Source: Alcanivorax sp. (lineage in GTDB: Bacteria > Pseudomonadota > Gammaproteobacteria > Pseudomonadales > Alcanivoracaceae). From it: a stretch of 64,000 nt of DNA. Each line of letters opens with the position of its first letter. Position 1 is the stretch's first letter. This document shows positions 7,482-15,823 of the stretch, in pieces. The notes under the pieces are model-generated. The model saw only the letters and a list, made by a program, of their open reading frames with translations. It searched no databases and had not been told where the DNA came from. A program made the position numbers and the translations under genes. The stretch lies in contig CP051239.1 of NCBI GenBank assembly GCA_017794945.1, positions 2,532,692 to 2,596,691 of the forward strand, given 5' to 3'.

Positions 7482-10151
7482 ATGTCGGTGGAACAGGATC
7501 AACACGCGCCTCTGCGCGACAACGTACGTCTGCTGGGCGAAGAGCTGGGGGTGGTACTCCGCGAGCAATCCGGCGAGCGATTGTACGACACCGTGGAAAC
7601 GATCCGCCAGGCGGCGGTGGAAAGCCGCTCGGAAGGGGAAATGGAGCTGACCCGCCTGCGCGGTCTGCTCGACCCGCTGGACGACGACACCCTGTTGGAA
7701 GTGGCCCGCGCGTTCAGCCAGTTTCTCAACCTGGCCAACATCGCCGAGCAGCATCATCGCGAGCGCCTGCACCGCCGCCACGAGCGTTACCCCGGCGACC
7801 CGGACACCGATCAGGGCTTGCGCCAGGTGCTGGCGGAGCTGAAGCAGAAGGGCATCGAGCCGCGGCGCATCCGCGAGACATTGACGCCGCTGTCCGTGGA
7901 ACTGGTGCTCACCGCCCACCCCACCGAGGTGACCCGCCGCACCCTGATCCGCAAGTACGACCAGATGGCGGATTTGCTCGCCGAGCTGGACCGCCCGGAC
8001 CTCAACGCCGAGGAGCACCACGGCCTGCGCCAGCGCCTGCGTGAGTTGATCCTGTCCGCCTGGGCCACCGACGAAATCCGACGCGAGAGGCCCACCCCGG
8101 TGGATGAAGCCAAGTGGGGCTTCGCGGTGATCGAACAATCCCTGTGGAAAGCGGTCCCCCGGGTGGTGCGCGACATTGAAGCGGAATTGGGACAGGCCGG
8201 CATCGACGCCTTGCCCGCCGACTGGGTGCCGATCCGCTTCGCGTCCTGGATGGGCGGCGACCGCGACGGCAACCCCAATGTCACCGCCACCGTCACCCGT
8301 GAAGTCTTGCTGCTGGCCCGCTGGATGGCCGCCGACCTCTACCTGCGCGACGTGGAAAACCTGCTGGCGGACCTGTCCATGCACAATGCCAGCGACGAAC
8401 TGCTGGCGCGCACCGGCCCCAGCCACGAACCCTACCGGGTGGTGCTGCGCGGCGTGCGCGACCGCCTGAAAATCACCCGCCGCCGCATGGAGGCGCTGGT
8501 GGAAGGGCGCCCGGTGCCCGAAGGAGAAGGCTTCACCGAAGGCCGCCAACTGCTCGACGAGCTGCTGCTGTTGGACCGCTCCCTGCGCGCGGTGGGCCTG
8601 GGCGCGATCGCCGACGGTGAGCTCAAGGACACCCTGCGGCGCCTGAACTGTTTCGGCATCACCCTGCTGTGCCTGGACATCCGCCAGGAATCCACCCGCC
8701 ACACCGCCGCCCTGGACGCCATCACCCGCTACCTGGGGTTGGGTGGCTACGGCGAATGGGACGAGCAACAAAAGCAGAACTTCCTGCTCGCCGAGCTGGA
8801 AAGCCGCCGCCCGCTGGTCGACGAAGCCTTCTACCGCAGCGACCTGTGCGACGGCGACGTCCGCGAAGTGCTGGAAACCTGCCAGGTGATCGCCGAGCAG
8901 GGTCCGGAAGGCCTGGGCGCTTACGTGATCTCCATGGCCAAGACCTCCTCCGACGTGCTGGCGGTGATGCTGCTGCAGAAGATCGCCGGCGTGCGCCGGC
9001 CGATGCGTGTGGTGCCGCTGTTTGAAACCCTGGACGATCTGAATAACGCCGGCGACACCATGTCCGCGCTGCTCGACATTCCGCTCTACAAGCAAAGAGT
9101 GATCGACGGTCAGGAAGTGATGATCGGCTATTCGGATTCCGCCAAGGACGCGGGCTTTTTGGGCGCCGCCTGGGCCCAGTTCAGTGCCCAGGAAGCGCTC
9201 ACTAAAACCTTCCAGAAACACGGCGTGCCGCTGACCCTGTTCCACGGCCGCGGCGGCTCCATCTCCCGCGGCGGCTCACCCACCCGCATGGCGCTGCTGT
9301 CGCAACCACCGGGCTCGGTGGCCGGACGCATCCGCGTCACCGAACAGGGCGAAGTGATCCGCTTCAAATACGGCCGCCCCTCGGTGGCGGTCTACAACCT
9401 GGAGCAGTACGTGGCCGCCACGCTGGAAGCCACCCTGGTGCCGCCCCGCGAACCGGACGCCGAATGGCGCGCGCAAATGCAGAAGCTCACCGACGTCTCC
9501 GTGGCCGGCTACCGCCAGGTGGTCCGTGAAGACCCGGCGCTGGTCAGCTACCTGCGCACCGTCACCCCGGAAACCGAGCTCAGCCGCCTGGCCCTGGGCA
9601 GCCGCCCGGCGCGCCGCAAAACCGGCGGCGGTATCGAGTCGCTGCGCGCTATTCCCTGGGTGTTCGCCTGGACGCAAATCCGCCTGATGCTGCCCGCCTG
9701 GCTGGGCACCGGCGCGGCCCTCGAAGCCGCCCTCGACGACCCCGAGGATCTCGCCACCGTGCGCGACATGGCCGAGCGCTGGCCGTTCTTCCAAGGGGTG
9801 GTGGACATGCTGGAGATGGTGCTCGCCAAGGCCGACCCGCGCGTCGCCGCCTGGTACGAAGAGCGCCTCACCGACGACCCGGAGCAAACCCGCCTGGGCG
9901 ACGTGCTGCGCCAGCGGCTCGCCGCCACCGTGGACGCCCTGCACCGGCTCACCGGCCGCGAGGACCTGCTCGACAACAACCCGGTGATGCGCTGGTCGAT
10001 CCGCGTGCGCGACCCCTACACCGACCCGCTGCATCTGCTGCAGGCCGAACTGATGGCGCGCCTGCGCGACCGCGACAGCGACCCGGTGCTGGAAAGCGCG
10101 CTCATGGTCACCATCGCCGGCATCGCCGCCGGCCTGCGTAACACCGGCTAA
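7482..10151 (+). CDS. ppc: Phosphoenolpyruvate carboxylase
   Basis: Anaplerotic enzyme that adds bicarbonate to phosphoenolpyruvate to make oxaloacetate for the TCA cycle. I start at ATG 7482, preceded by GGGAG. This gives 889 residues against 883 in E. coli, and upstream in-frame codons would add an unrelated tail. The catalytic TAHPTEVTRRTL motif lies near residue 143 (His138 in E. coli). The glycine-rich FHGRGGSISRGG loop lies near residue 587, and VFAWTQIRLMLPAW and the C-terminal RNTG end match the family. The gene stands alone and ends at a strong 17-base inverted repeat. Confidence 0.97.
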   Translation: MSVEQDQHAPLRDNVRLLGEELGVVLREQSGERLYDTVETIRQAAVESRSEGEMELTRLRGLLDPLDDDTLLEVARAFSQFLNLANIAEQHHRERLHRRHERYPGDPDTDQGLRQVLAELKQKGIEPRRIRETLTPLSVELVLTAHPTEVTRRTLIRKYDQMADLLAELDRPDLNAEEHHGLRQRLRELILSAWATDEIRRERPTPVDEAKWGFAVIEQSLWKAVPRVVRDIEAELGQAGIDALPADWVPIRFASWMGGDRDGNPNVTATVTREVLLLARWMAADLYLRDVENLLADLSMHNASDELLARTGPSHEPYRVVLRGVRDRLKITRRRMEALVEGRPVPEGEGFTEGRQLLDELLLLDRSLRAVGLGAIADGELKDTLRRLNCFGITLLCLDIRQESTRHTAALDAITRYLGLGGYGEWDEQQKQNFLLAELESRRPLVDEAFYRSDLCDGDVREVLETCQVIAEQGPEGLGAYVISMAKTSSDVLAVMLLQKIAGVRRPMRVVPLFETLDDLNNAGDTMSALLDIPLYKQRVIDGQEVMIGYSDSAKDAGFLGAAWAQFSAQEALTKTFQKHGVPLTLFHGRGGSISRGGSPTRMALLSQPPGSVAGRIRVTEQGEVIRFKYGRPSVAVYNLEQYVAATLEATLVPPREPDAEWRAQMQKLTDVSVAGYRQVVREDPALVSYLRTVTPETELSRLALGSRPARRKTGGGIESLRAIPWVFAWTQIRLMLPAWLGTGAALEAALDDPEDLATVRDMAERWPFFQGVVDMLEMVLAKADPRVAAWYEERLTDDPEQTRLGDVLRQRLAATVDALHRLTGREDLLDNNPVMRWSIRVRDPYTDPLHLLQAELMARLRDRDSDPVLESALMVTIAGIAAGLRNTG

Positions 10152-10158
10152 CCCGAGA

Positions 10159-10203
10159 TCAGGTCCTGCCTTTTGTCCCGATGAGGCAAAAGGCAGGACC
10201 TGA
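10159..10203 (+). terminator. 17-base perfect inverted repeat after ppc
   Basis: TCAGGTCCTGCCTTTTG (10159-10175) pairs perfectly with its complement at 10187-10203 around an 11-base loop. It begins 8 bases after the ppc stop, and relE converges from the other side, so it may act as a two-way terminator. The sequence (AGGACCTGACCCC) also resembles dispersed RAYT-type repeats seen in other genomes, so it could be a mobile repeat unit. Confidence 0.55.
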
Positions 10204-10220
10204 CCCCTTTGGCTTGTAGT

Positions 10221-10505
10221 TCAAAGTCGATGTCTGACCTTTTGATAAGCCTCACTCCGCTCTCTTTTCCCGATCGCTACCACCCAAACGATGACTTCAT
10301 GATCAATCACTTGGTAAATCAACCGGTATCCGGAAGCCCTGAGCTTGATTTTGTAGCAGTTGCTTAGCCCCTGGAGCCGATTGGCCTCGACGTGAGGTTC
10401 CTCGAGTATGAGAGCCAGCTTCTTTTTGAATTGCTGCCGAACCGTATCTCCCAGTTTGCGCCATTCCTTTAGCGCCCGTCGGTCAAACTCCAGGTCATAA
10501 GTCAT
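10221..10505 (-). CDS. relE: RelE/ParE-family toxin
   Basis: A 94-residue toxin of the RelE type, expected to cleave mRNA in the ribosomal A site when freed from its antitoxin. The sequence has the family core: YDLEFDRRALKEWRKL at the N terminus, KLRASGYRLIYQV in the middle strand, and IGKRERSEAYQ near the C terminus. Basic residues and a Tyr sit where E. coli RelE has Arg61, Arg81 and Tyr87. The gene overlaps the end of relB by 11 bases, the usual coupled layout. It converges on ppc. Confidence 0.92.
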   Translation of the reverse strand: MTYDLEFDRRALKEWRKLGDTVRQQFKKKLALILEEPHVEANRLQGLSNCYKIKLRASGYRLIYQVIDHEVIVWVVAIGKRERSEAYQKVRHRL

Positions 10506-10749
10506 CCAACGACACCTTCACCCGTTGTGGCTCCCTCAGCCGCTCGCGGGCAATGGCCAGCAGTTCCGCGTCTTCCTCCGTAAGGAGTACATTCTTAAAC
10601 GGCAGCTCGCCGCTGTCGGCGACGTACTGCAGAGTCTGGCGCAGTAATTCGGAAGGCGTGACGCCGAGTTTCTTCAGCTCCTCGAAGGCGCGGGCTTTGA
10701 GCTCATCGTCAATTCGAAGATTGATGGTTGCCATGTCGTGTATACTCAT
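10495..10749 (-). CDS. relB: RelB/DinJ-family antitoxin
   Basis: An 84-residue antitoxin with an N-terminal ribbon-helix-helix segment (ATINLRIDDELKARAFEELKKLGVTPSELLRQTL) that should bind DNA as a dimer, and a C-terminal tail that wraps the toxin. A second in-frame ATG five codons on would give the more usual MATINLRID start, and neither has a strong ribosome site. The gene precedes and overlaps relE. A perfect palindrome just upstream is the likely autoregulatory operator. Confidence 0.92.
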   Translation of the reverse strand: MSIHDMATINLRIDDELKARAFEELKKLGVTPSELLRQTLQYVADSGELPFKNVLLTEEDAELLAIARERLREPQRVKVSLDDL

Positions 10750-10761
10750 ATGTAATCTCAG

Positions 10762-10773
10762 ATGTAATTACAT
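10762..10773. promoter_or_regulatory. Probable RelB operator (ATGTAATTACAT)
   Basis: A perfect 12-base palindrome, ATGTAATTACAT, lies 13 bases upstream of the relB start, with a related TGTAAT half at 10751-10756. It closely resembles the TGTAATTACA core bound by E. coli RelB. RelB and RelBE presumably bind here to repress their own transcription. Confidence 0.65.
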
Positions 10774-10996
10774 TAGTCCTTATTCGGCTACCTTTCAAGA
10801 ATGGCATCTTTTTGATCCGTCTAATCTAGCTCGTCACGCCGAACCAGTGCTGTAAGCCATGGCTGAAACGAGGGTAGGAGAAATCGGGAAAGTACCCAGG
10901 GAGCAGGATAGGCCAATAGCCAGGGTGCGGGCTGGCGCGGTGGCGGGAGTGGGGTAGGCTAGAGCGAAAACAACGGCGTTACGCCAAGGAGTGACC

Positions 10997-11722
10997 ATGA
11001 GCGCCCAGAACACCCACGTTACCCTGCCCAACGGCCACCGCATGCGTGCCCGCTGGTTCTTGCCCGAGCGGCCCAACGGCCTGAACGCGGCGGTGATCGT
11101 CATCCACGACATCTTCGGCTTCAGCGACGACCAGACGCGCATCGCGCAGCGCCTCGCCGACAACGGCTACCCGGTGCTGGCGCCGGACCTCTACGACCGC
11201 CCCGGTGCCAAAAGCCTGTGCGTGGTGCGCACCCTGCGCGACCACGAAGCCGGCCACGGCGACGCCTTCGATCAGCTCGACGCCTGCCGGCAATGGGTGC
11301 TGGAACAAACCGATCAACCGGTCAGCAAAGTAGCCATGATGGGCTTCTGCATGGGCGGGCGCTTCGCGCTGCTGTATGCCACCCGCGGCACCCTGCAGGT
11401 GGTGGCGCCGTTCTACGGTGGCGTGCCCCGCAAGGCCCGCGCGCTCACAGGCATCTGTCCGGTGGTCGGCGGCTGGGGCAAGAAGGACCTGATTTACGGC
11501 CACCACGGCGAACGGCTGGCCGGCCATCTCACTGATCTCGGCGTCGACCATGACATCAAAACCTACCCCGACGCCGGCCACTCCTACATGAACGACCACC
11601 AGACGTTCCTGTTTAAACGCATGGCCGACTACAGCCCGCTACGCGCCAAACACGACCCCGGGACCGCCGAAGACAGTTGGCGTCGGGTACTGGCGTTTTT
11701 CGAGAAAACGCTGAGCGCATGA
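10997..11722 (+). CDS. Dienelactone hydrolase family protein
   Basis: An alpha/beta-hydrolase of the dienelactone hydrolase type, 241 residues, probably cytoplasmic. ATG 10997 is chosen because AAGGA lies six bases upstream; a GTG six bases earlier would overlap the spacing. The catalytic triad is visible as C118 in GFCMGGRF (Cys rather than Ser nucleophile), D164 in WGKKDLI, and H195 in YPDAGHSYM. These match Cys123, Asp171 and His202 of the Pseudomonas enzyme. Without chlorocatechol genes nearby the natural substrate is unclear; many homologues are generic carboxymethylenebutenolidase-like esterases. Confidence 0.9.
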   Translation: MSAQNTHVTLPNGHRMRARWFLPERPNGLNAAVIVIHDIFGFSDDQTRIAQRLADNGYPVLAPDLYDRPGAKSLCVVRTLRDHEAGHGDAFDQLDACRQWVLEQTDQPVSKVAMMGFCMGGRFALLYATRGTLQVVAPFYGGVPRKARALTGICPVVGGWGKKDLIYGHHGERLAGHLTDLGVDHDIKTYPDAGHSYMNDHQTFLFKRMADYSPLRAKHDPGTAEDSWRRVLAFFEKTLSA

Positions 11723-12031
11723 AGCGGGCACCAGCTCACATCCTGACAGGCGTCAGGTTAAAATCGAACTTTTTCCCAAAAAGTATCAGGAGATAAAAAG
11801 AAAATTCGAATGACGTATTTGAAATAAGCGTAATGGCCAACTGCCATGAAACCCTTTAAATAAAGAGCGTATACGTTCTTTCCTAAATGTCTGTCCCCTT
11901 TTATAAGTGCAGGAAAACCTTGATAAAAAAGGGGACAGAGTAATTTATTTATACCTCTGAATAATTTATTTCTTCACGTTGTTTCGATAGACTCCCGTAC
12001 AAATAAAAGCGATATACAAAGAGGGGTAAAA
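11723..12031. other. AT-rich gap with repeat, no gene
   Basis: Base composition drops sharply after the hydrolase gene. Apart from the CTGTCCCC inverted repeat listed separately, I see no supported gene. The last bases (CAAAGAGGGGTAAAA) form a purine-rich ribosome-binding site for the first RAYT-like gene. Confidence 0.6.
11891..11938. repeat. CTGTCCCCTTTT inverted repeat
   Basis: CTGTCCCCTTTT (11891-11902) is inverted as AAAAGGGGACAG at 11927-11938 around 24 bases, upstream of the first RAYT-like gene. The same core recurs at 12818-12858, 13773-13785, 15412-15531 and 25880-25922. This arrangement is typical of short palindromes mobilised by REP-associated tyrosine transposases. Confidence 0.8.
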
Positions 12032-12736
12032 ATGCCAAGGATGAGGCGCACGGTGGTGCCTGACTATCCTCATCATATCCTTCAACGGGGGCATAACGGG
12101 CAGCAGGTATTCAAGGACGAAGAAGACTACCTTAAATACCTGACGGATCTGAGAGAGTTAAAAGAGAAGTGGCACGTTAAGGTATACGGGTGGTGCCTGT
12201 TGCCGGAGCAAGTCCACATGCTGGTTGACCCGGGTCCCAATCCCGACATGTTGAGCGAATTGATGAAGGCGCTGGCGGCACGCACCACGCGCCACCGCAA
12301 CCGCAAGGAGAAGCGCAGCGGTACCCTTTGGGAGAGCCGCTATCGCTCCAGTGTGGTACAGCGCGGCTCGTGGACGCTAGCCTGCCTGCGCTATCTGGAA
12401 AAGCGGCCCGTCCTGCTGGACATGGCCACGGCACCGTCACGGTTTCCCTGGACCAGCTTCGGCATGCGCATGGGCCGGGAAGCGTCTGCCTGGCTCGATC
12501 ACCCCAAAGAATTCCTCGAACTGGCGGACACCGACCAGGAGCGCCGGCAGCTTTACCGCCTGTTCATGGAGCAGCAAATTCAGGAGCAGGAAGCCGGGCT
12601 TATTCTGGGCGCCGCCATGCGTAACCAGCTCACCGGCGACAAGCAGTTCACCGATGAGGTGGAGAAGATCACCGGCGTTCGCGTCAGCATGCGGGGCAGG
12701 GGCCGTCCACCTGGCCGGTCGCGCGAGTCCGAATGA
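12032..12736 (+). CDS. RAYT-like Y1 transposase family protein, copy 1
   Basis: A 234-residue member of the REP-associated tyrosine transposase group (Y1_Tnp domain, PF01797). It keeps family landmarks: HHILQRGHN near the start, SGTLWESRYRSS at about 97-107, LRYLEKRPV with the candidate catalytic Tyr121, WTSF at 140-143, and a basic RGRPPGRS tail. The metal-binding HUH, normally HVH in an LMPNHVHLL context, reads QVH (Q60-H62), so the first His is lost. Nicking activity may be impaired or use another ligand. GGGGAC palindromes flank it on both sides, and two more distant copies follow in the same direction. Confidence 0.8.
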   Translation: MPRMRRTVVPDYPHHILQRGHNGQQVFKDEEDYLKYLTDLRELKEKWHVKVYGWCLLPEQVHMLVDPGPNPDMLSELMKALAARTTRHRNRKEKRSGTLWESRYRSSVVQRGSWTLACLRYLEKRPVLLDMATAPSRFPWTSFGMRMGREASAWLDHPKEFLELADTDQERRQLYRLFMEQQIQEQEAGLILGAAMRNQLTGDKQFTDEVEKITGVRVSMRGRGRPPGRSRESE

Positions 12737-12817
12737 CAGTACACAAATATTATTAGAGTGTTTCTTAAAGCGCTATACCTTTAAGGAAAGCGTGAGTAAA
12801 ACGTCAAAAAAACGCCT

Positions 12818-12858
12818 AAAAGGGGACGCACAATTCAAAAGAGGGTGCGTCCCCTTTT
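12818..12858. repeat. AAAAGGGGACGCA inverted repeat
   Basis: AAAAGGGGACGCA (12818-12830) and its exact complement (12846-12858) form a 13-base-pair hairpin with a 15-base loop. It lies between RAYT-like copies 1 and 2. The T-run at its end means it could also stop transcription of copy 1. The variant GACGCA replaces the GACAG seen in the first repeat. Confidence 0.8.
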
Positions 12859-13009
12859 TTGTACGTGATTGTTTTAAAAGAAGTTTGTTAACTTTTGAGA
12901 TGGTTTCATTATTTGAAACCGGGTCTTTCACGGAATTTTCTCCAGACGCCAGTGCAAAAAGGGGTAGCGTTAGGAAAACAACCTGAAAAATGACAACAAA
13001 GGGGGATTT

Positions 13010-13714
13010 ATGCCTGGCAAGGATCGCCTTCTGCTCGTCAGCCATCCGCATCATCTGGTGCGCAAGAGCCACGGGAATGAACCCATATTCATGGACGATG
13101 CGGACTACAGCCACTGCCTGGGGCTGATCCGCGAACTGAGCGAAAAATACAGCCTCAGCGTGCACGCTTACTGTCTGCTACCGGACCGCATCCACATCAT
13201 CGCCACCCCGCACGGTCACCCCACCGATCTCTCCACGTTCATGAAGGCGCTGTCGTGCCGCACCTCGCTGCGTCGCAAAAACCTGCACGGCCGTAGCTCG
13301 GCCTGGGAAGTGCGCTACCGCTCCAGCCCGGTGGAGCCCGGCCAGTGGCTGCTGGCCAGTATCCGTTACGTGGAACGGCTTCCGGTAATTCATGGGCTCG
13401 TGTCCTCGGCCTACCACTATCACCTCAGCAGCTATCGCATGCGGTTGGGCAAAACCGACCATTACTGGCTGGACGATCCGGAGGAGTACGCCCGCTTGGG
13501 CAATACCATCGAGGAGCGGGCGGAAGCCTACCGCACCTATATGAGTATCGGCCTGGACCGGAGCGAAGAGACAATGATTGATACCGCGGTACGGCGTTGC
13601 CGGCTCACCGGCTCGGTCCGGTTCGTGAGAGAGGTGTACCGCGAGTACGGCGTGCTGGGTATCAACCGTGGCCCGGGCCGGCCGCGCAAGCGCCGCAAAA
13701 TGCCGGACAGCTGA
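13010..13714 (+). CDS. RAYT-like Y1 transposase family protein, copy 2
   Basis: 234 residues, clearly a close relative of copy 3 and a more distant one of copy 1. The HUH position reads RIH (R60-H62) in the stretch YCLLPDRIHII, so the first metal-binding His is missing here too. The candidate catalytic tyrosine is Y120 in SIRYVERLPV. The N-terminal motif has become HHLVRKSHGNEPIF. The C terminus is a basic AT-hook-like GPGRPRKRRK. An AAAGGGGGA ribosome-binding site overlaps the repeat-like sequence just before the ATG. It may be an immobilised, domesticated relative rather than an active transposase. Confidence 0.78.
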   Translation: MPGKDRLLLVSHPHHLVRKSHGNEPIFMDDADYSHCLGLIRELSEKYSLSVHAYCLLPDRIHIIATPHGHPTDLSTFMKALSCRTSLRRKNLHGRSSAWEVRYRSSPVEPGQWLLASIRYVERLPVIHGLVSSAYHYHLSSYRMRLGKTDHYWLDDPEEYARLGNTIEERAEAYRTYMSIGLDRSEETMIDTAVRRCRLTGSVRFVREVYREYGVLGINRGPGRPRKRRKMPDS

Positions 13715-13772
13715 AAGGCAGGCACGACGGTTTAAGCGGCCTGTTGCTTCCACCGTACATCGAGACGCGGAT

Positions 13773-13785
13773 AAAGGGGACGCAC
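13773..13785 (+). repeat. Single AAAGGGGACGCAC half-repeat
   Basis: One arm of the GGGGACGCA repeat, without a visible partner, between RAYT-like copies 2 and 3. It could be the remnant of a palindrome that lost one arm. Confidence 0.6.
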
Positions 13786-13965
13786 AACACCGAAATCAGG
13801 ACATTAGTTTTCTCTAACTGACTGATAACGTTGCAACTATTAAGGGCACCCCGGGAACGCATTTTTTTAGTGTCAAATCATGGCGAAATTCTCTTCATAA
13901 GCCACACACGCTCAGGGTAGCCTCAAAGAAAAACAAACCCAACTGCACAAGCAAAAGGGGGAGTT

Positions 13966-14670
13966 ATGCCCGGCAAGGATCGCCTCCTGCTCGCGGGTCA
14001 TCCGCACCACTTGGTGCGCAAGAGCCGCGACCAGCAACCTGTTTTTTTCGATGAAGCTGACTACACTTACTGCATAGGGCAGATTCGGGAGCTCAGCAAA
14101 GAGTACAAGCTGGCCATCCACGCCTTTTGTCTCTTGCCAAACGGTCTGCACATCGTCGCCACGCCGTTGGAAGACCCGGCCAACCTGTCCACTTTCATGA
14201 AGGCACTCTCGTGCCGTACCTCGCTGAGGCGAAAGCACCTTCATGGCCGGAACTCGGTTTGGGAGGTGCGTTACCGCTCCAGCCCGGTGGAGCCGGGGCA
14301 ATGGGTGCTCGCCTGTATGTGCTACGTCGAGCGGCTGCCGGTGATTCACAAGCTCGCTTCGTCAGCCTATCACTACCACCGAAGCAGCTACCGTATGCGG
14401 CTTGGCAAGACAAGGCATTACTGGCTGGACGACCCAGAGGAGTACGCTCGTCTAGGCGGCACCATCCATGAGCGGGCGGAAGCGTATCGCGTGTATATGA
14501 GCAACGGCCTGGACTGGAACGAAGAGAAGATGATCGGCTCCGCCGTAAAGCGCTGCAAGCTCACCGGCTCGATCCGGTTCGTGAAAGAGGTGTACCGGGA
14601 ATACGGCGTGCTTGGCATCAATCGGGGGCCAGGGCGGCCGCGCAAGTACCGCAAGAAGCCCGATGGCTGA
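13966..14670 (+). CDS. RAYT-like Y1 transposase family protein, copy 3
   Basis: 234 residues and nearly co-linear with copy 2, which points to a tandem duplication followed by divergence. The HUH position reads GLH (G60-H62), a third and different loss of the first His. The candidate catalytic tyrosine is Y120 in CYVERLPV. The basic tail GPGRPRKYRK is kept. All three copies remain full-length and intact although the catalytic motif has changed, which suggests selection for some other function. AAAAGGGGGAG serves as the ribosome-binding site. Confidence 0.78.
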   Translation: MPGKDRLLLAGHPHHLVRKSRDQQPVFFDEADYTYCIGQIRELSKEYKLAIHAFCLLPNGLHIVATPLEDPANLSTFMKALSCRTSLRRKHLHGRNSVWEVRYRSSPVEPGQWVLACMCYVERLPVIHKLASSAYHYHRSSYRMRLGKTRHYWLDDPEEYARLGGTIHERAEAYRVYMSNGLDWNEEKMIGSAVKRCKLTGSIRFVKEVYREYGVLGINRGPGRPRKYRKKPDG

Positions 14671-15077
14671 CTAGTCGGTGTTTGCGTATCTGGTAATGAA
14701 ATATGCGAATGGGGAGAATCGGTCTGTGCCTAATCCTCCCAGCCATTTGACTAAAAATTCAAAGACATTAGTCATTTCGTTGAAAGACCGGTGTTGCCGC
14801 AGGCGAAACAAGGCAGCGAAAAAATTGTTGAACAGCTGCGTTTGGCCCTAAGCATAGGCCCCTTTGCCGATCAGAAGAAAAGCGCGGTTGGGAAGAATGC
14901 GTTCCAACCCCTCGGGCAATGCTTGAATTAAAGTGGCGCCTAGGTTGGCGCGTCGCCGGCGACGCACTGTAATAGAGGATGGCTCGCAGCCCTGGCGGTG
15001 ACCGTCGGACGGCGCCAAGCCCACAAAGGCAAGATCCGTCCCCCAAAGGCTCGATTGCCAGATCGTTACCGCAAGCC
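14671..15077. other. Gap without a recognisable gene
   Basis: About 400 bases downstream of the third RAYT-like gene. Short open frames exist on both strands, but none has a ribosome site, a family motif or codon use that I can support. It may hold a decayed gene. Confidence 0.5.
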
Positions 15078-15410
15078 TTAGTCGCAATAAACGCCAATGC
15101 AATTCGACTTGGACTTCGGCGAGGAGTCGAAACTGTTACTGATACCGTCGTTGTCGTTATCGCGGTACCCCCAGGAAGGGTTACTGCGATTCGTCGCACC
15201 CATTCCAGAGCTATATTCATCTCGCTGCGAACCGCCGTTACTCTGAGAGTTTCGGTTGTTGTATCGGTAACTGTCAGGGCTGCTCCGATAATGCCCCTGT
15301 ACATAGGTGCCGTCGCTCTTGCTGTATCCGTTCACCCATTGATCGGCCGATGAATTAGCGGCAAGCGTAAAGATAATAAGAAAAAGCGGAATCGACGCTA
15401 GGGCTTTCAT
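15078..15410 (-). CDS. Small secreted protein, GYxKxDGTYVxxHxRSxPD type
   Basis: 110 residues with a clear signal peptide (about 1-22, ending NSSADQ). The mature protein starts WVNGYSKSDGTYVQGHYRSSPD and continues with Asn/Ser/Tyr-rich sequence, a DNDNDGISN calcium-loop-like stretch, and a final CIGVYCD with two cysteines. The N-terminal block is a motif I recognise from many short uncharacterised exported proteins in proteobacteria. Its function is unknown. The ribosome-binding site is the AAAAGGGGACAG repeat unit itself, directly before the ATG. It is the only minus-strand gene between the RAYT-like trio and gspC. Confidence 0.7.
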   Translation of the reverse strand: MKALASIPLFLIIFTLAANSSADQWVNGYSKSDGTYVQGHYRSSPDSYRYNNRNSQSNGGSQRDEYSSGMGATNRSNPSWGYRDNDNDGISNSFDSSPKSKSNCIGVYCD

Positions 15411-15411
15411 G

Positions 15412-15531
15412 TCTGTCCCCTTTTAAAATGAAATCGAATAAAATTGGTTATCAGGGGTCAGTTGAAAGCATGAAGTGGCTATATGTCAAACTACCATTTT
15501 GATGGGTGAAGACCACAATAAAAGGGACAGA
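15412..15531. repeat. Two GGGACAG half-repeats in inverted order
   Basis: TCTGTCCCCTTTT (15412-15424) and TAAAAGGGACAGA (about 15519-15531) face each other about 95 bases apart, enclosing an AT-rich segment. The first overlaps the ribosome-binding site of the small secreted protein. No other feature is visible in the remaining gap to gspC (15532-15823). Confidence 0.65.
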
Positions 15532-15823
15532 TAATTAACGGACATGGGAAATTGTCCACAAAAGAATGAGCACACTAGATGAGCGCTAAGAATCTGATGC
15601 GGTACTGCTTTGGCCGGCCTGTAATAAACGTTTTCTGGAGAACGGATGCTTTCGTGCTAACCATTGCCTTATCTTGATAGCTGGCGTGTGTCGCGGCCGA
15701 CGTATGATGCCTGGAACCCGCCTGGCCCCACACCAGGTTCTAGGGAGCGCTCTATATAAAAGGAGTATCATCATTGGTACCGGACGCCCGCCGCCATTAG
15801 TAAGGATTATGAGGGGTTGAAAA

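Noticed and set aside
14768..15304. 178-residue minus-strand open frame over 14.8-15.3 kb
   Set aside because: It overlaps the small secreted protein in another frame, has no ribosome site and no recognisable pattern.
11891..15531. CRISPR array
   Set aside because: The GGGGAC repeats are irregularly spaced, inverted and lack uniform spacers and cas genes.
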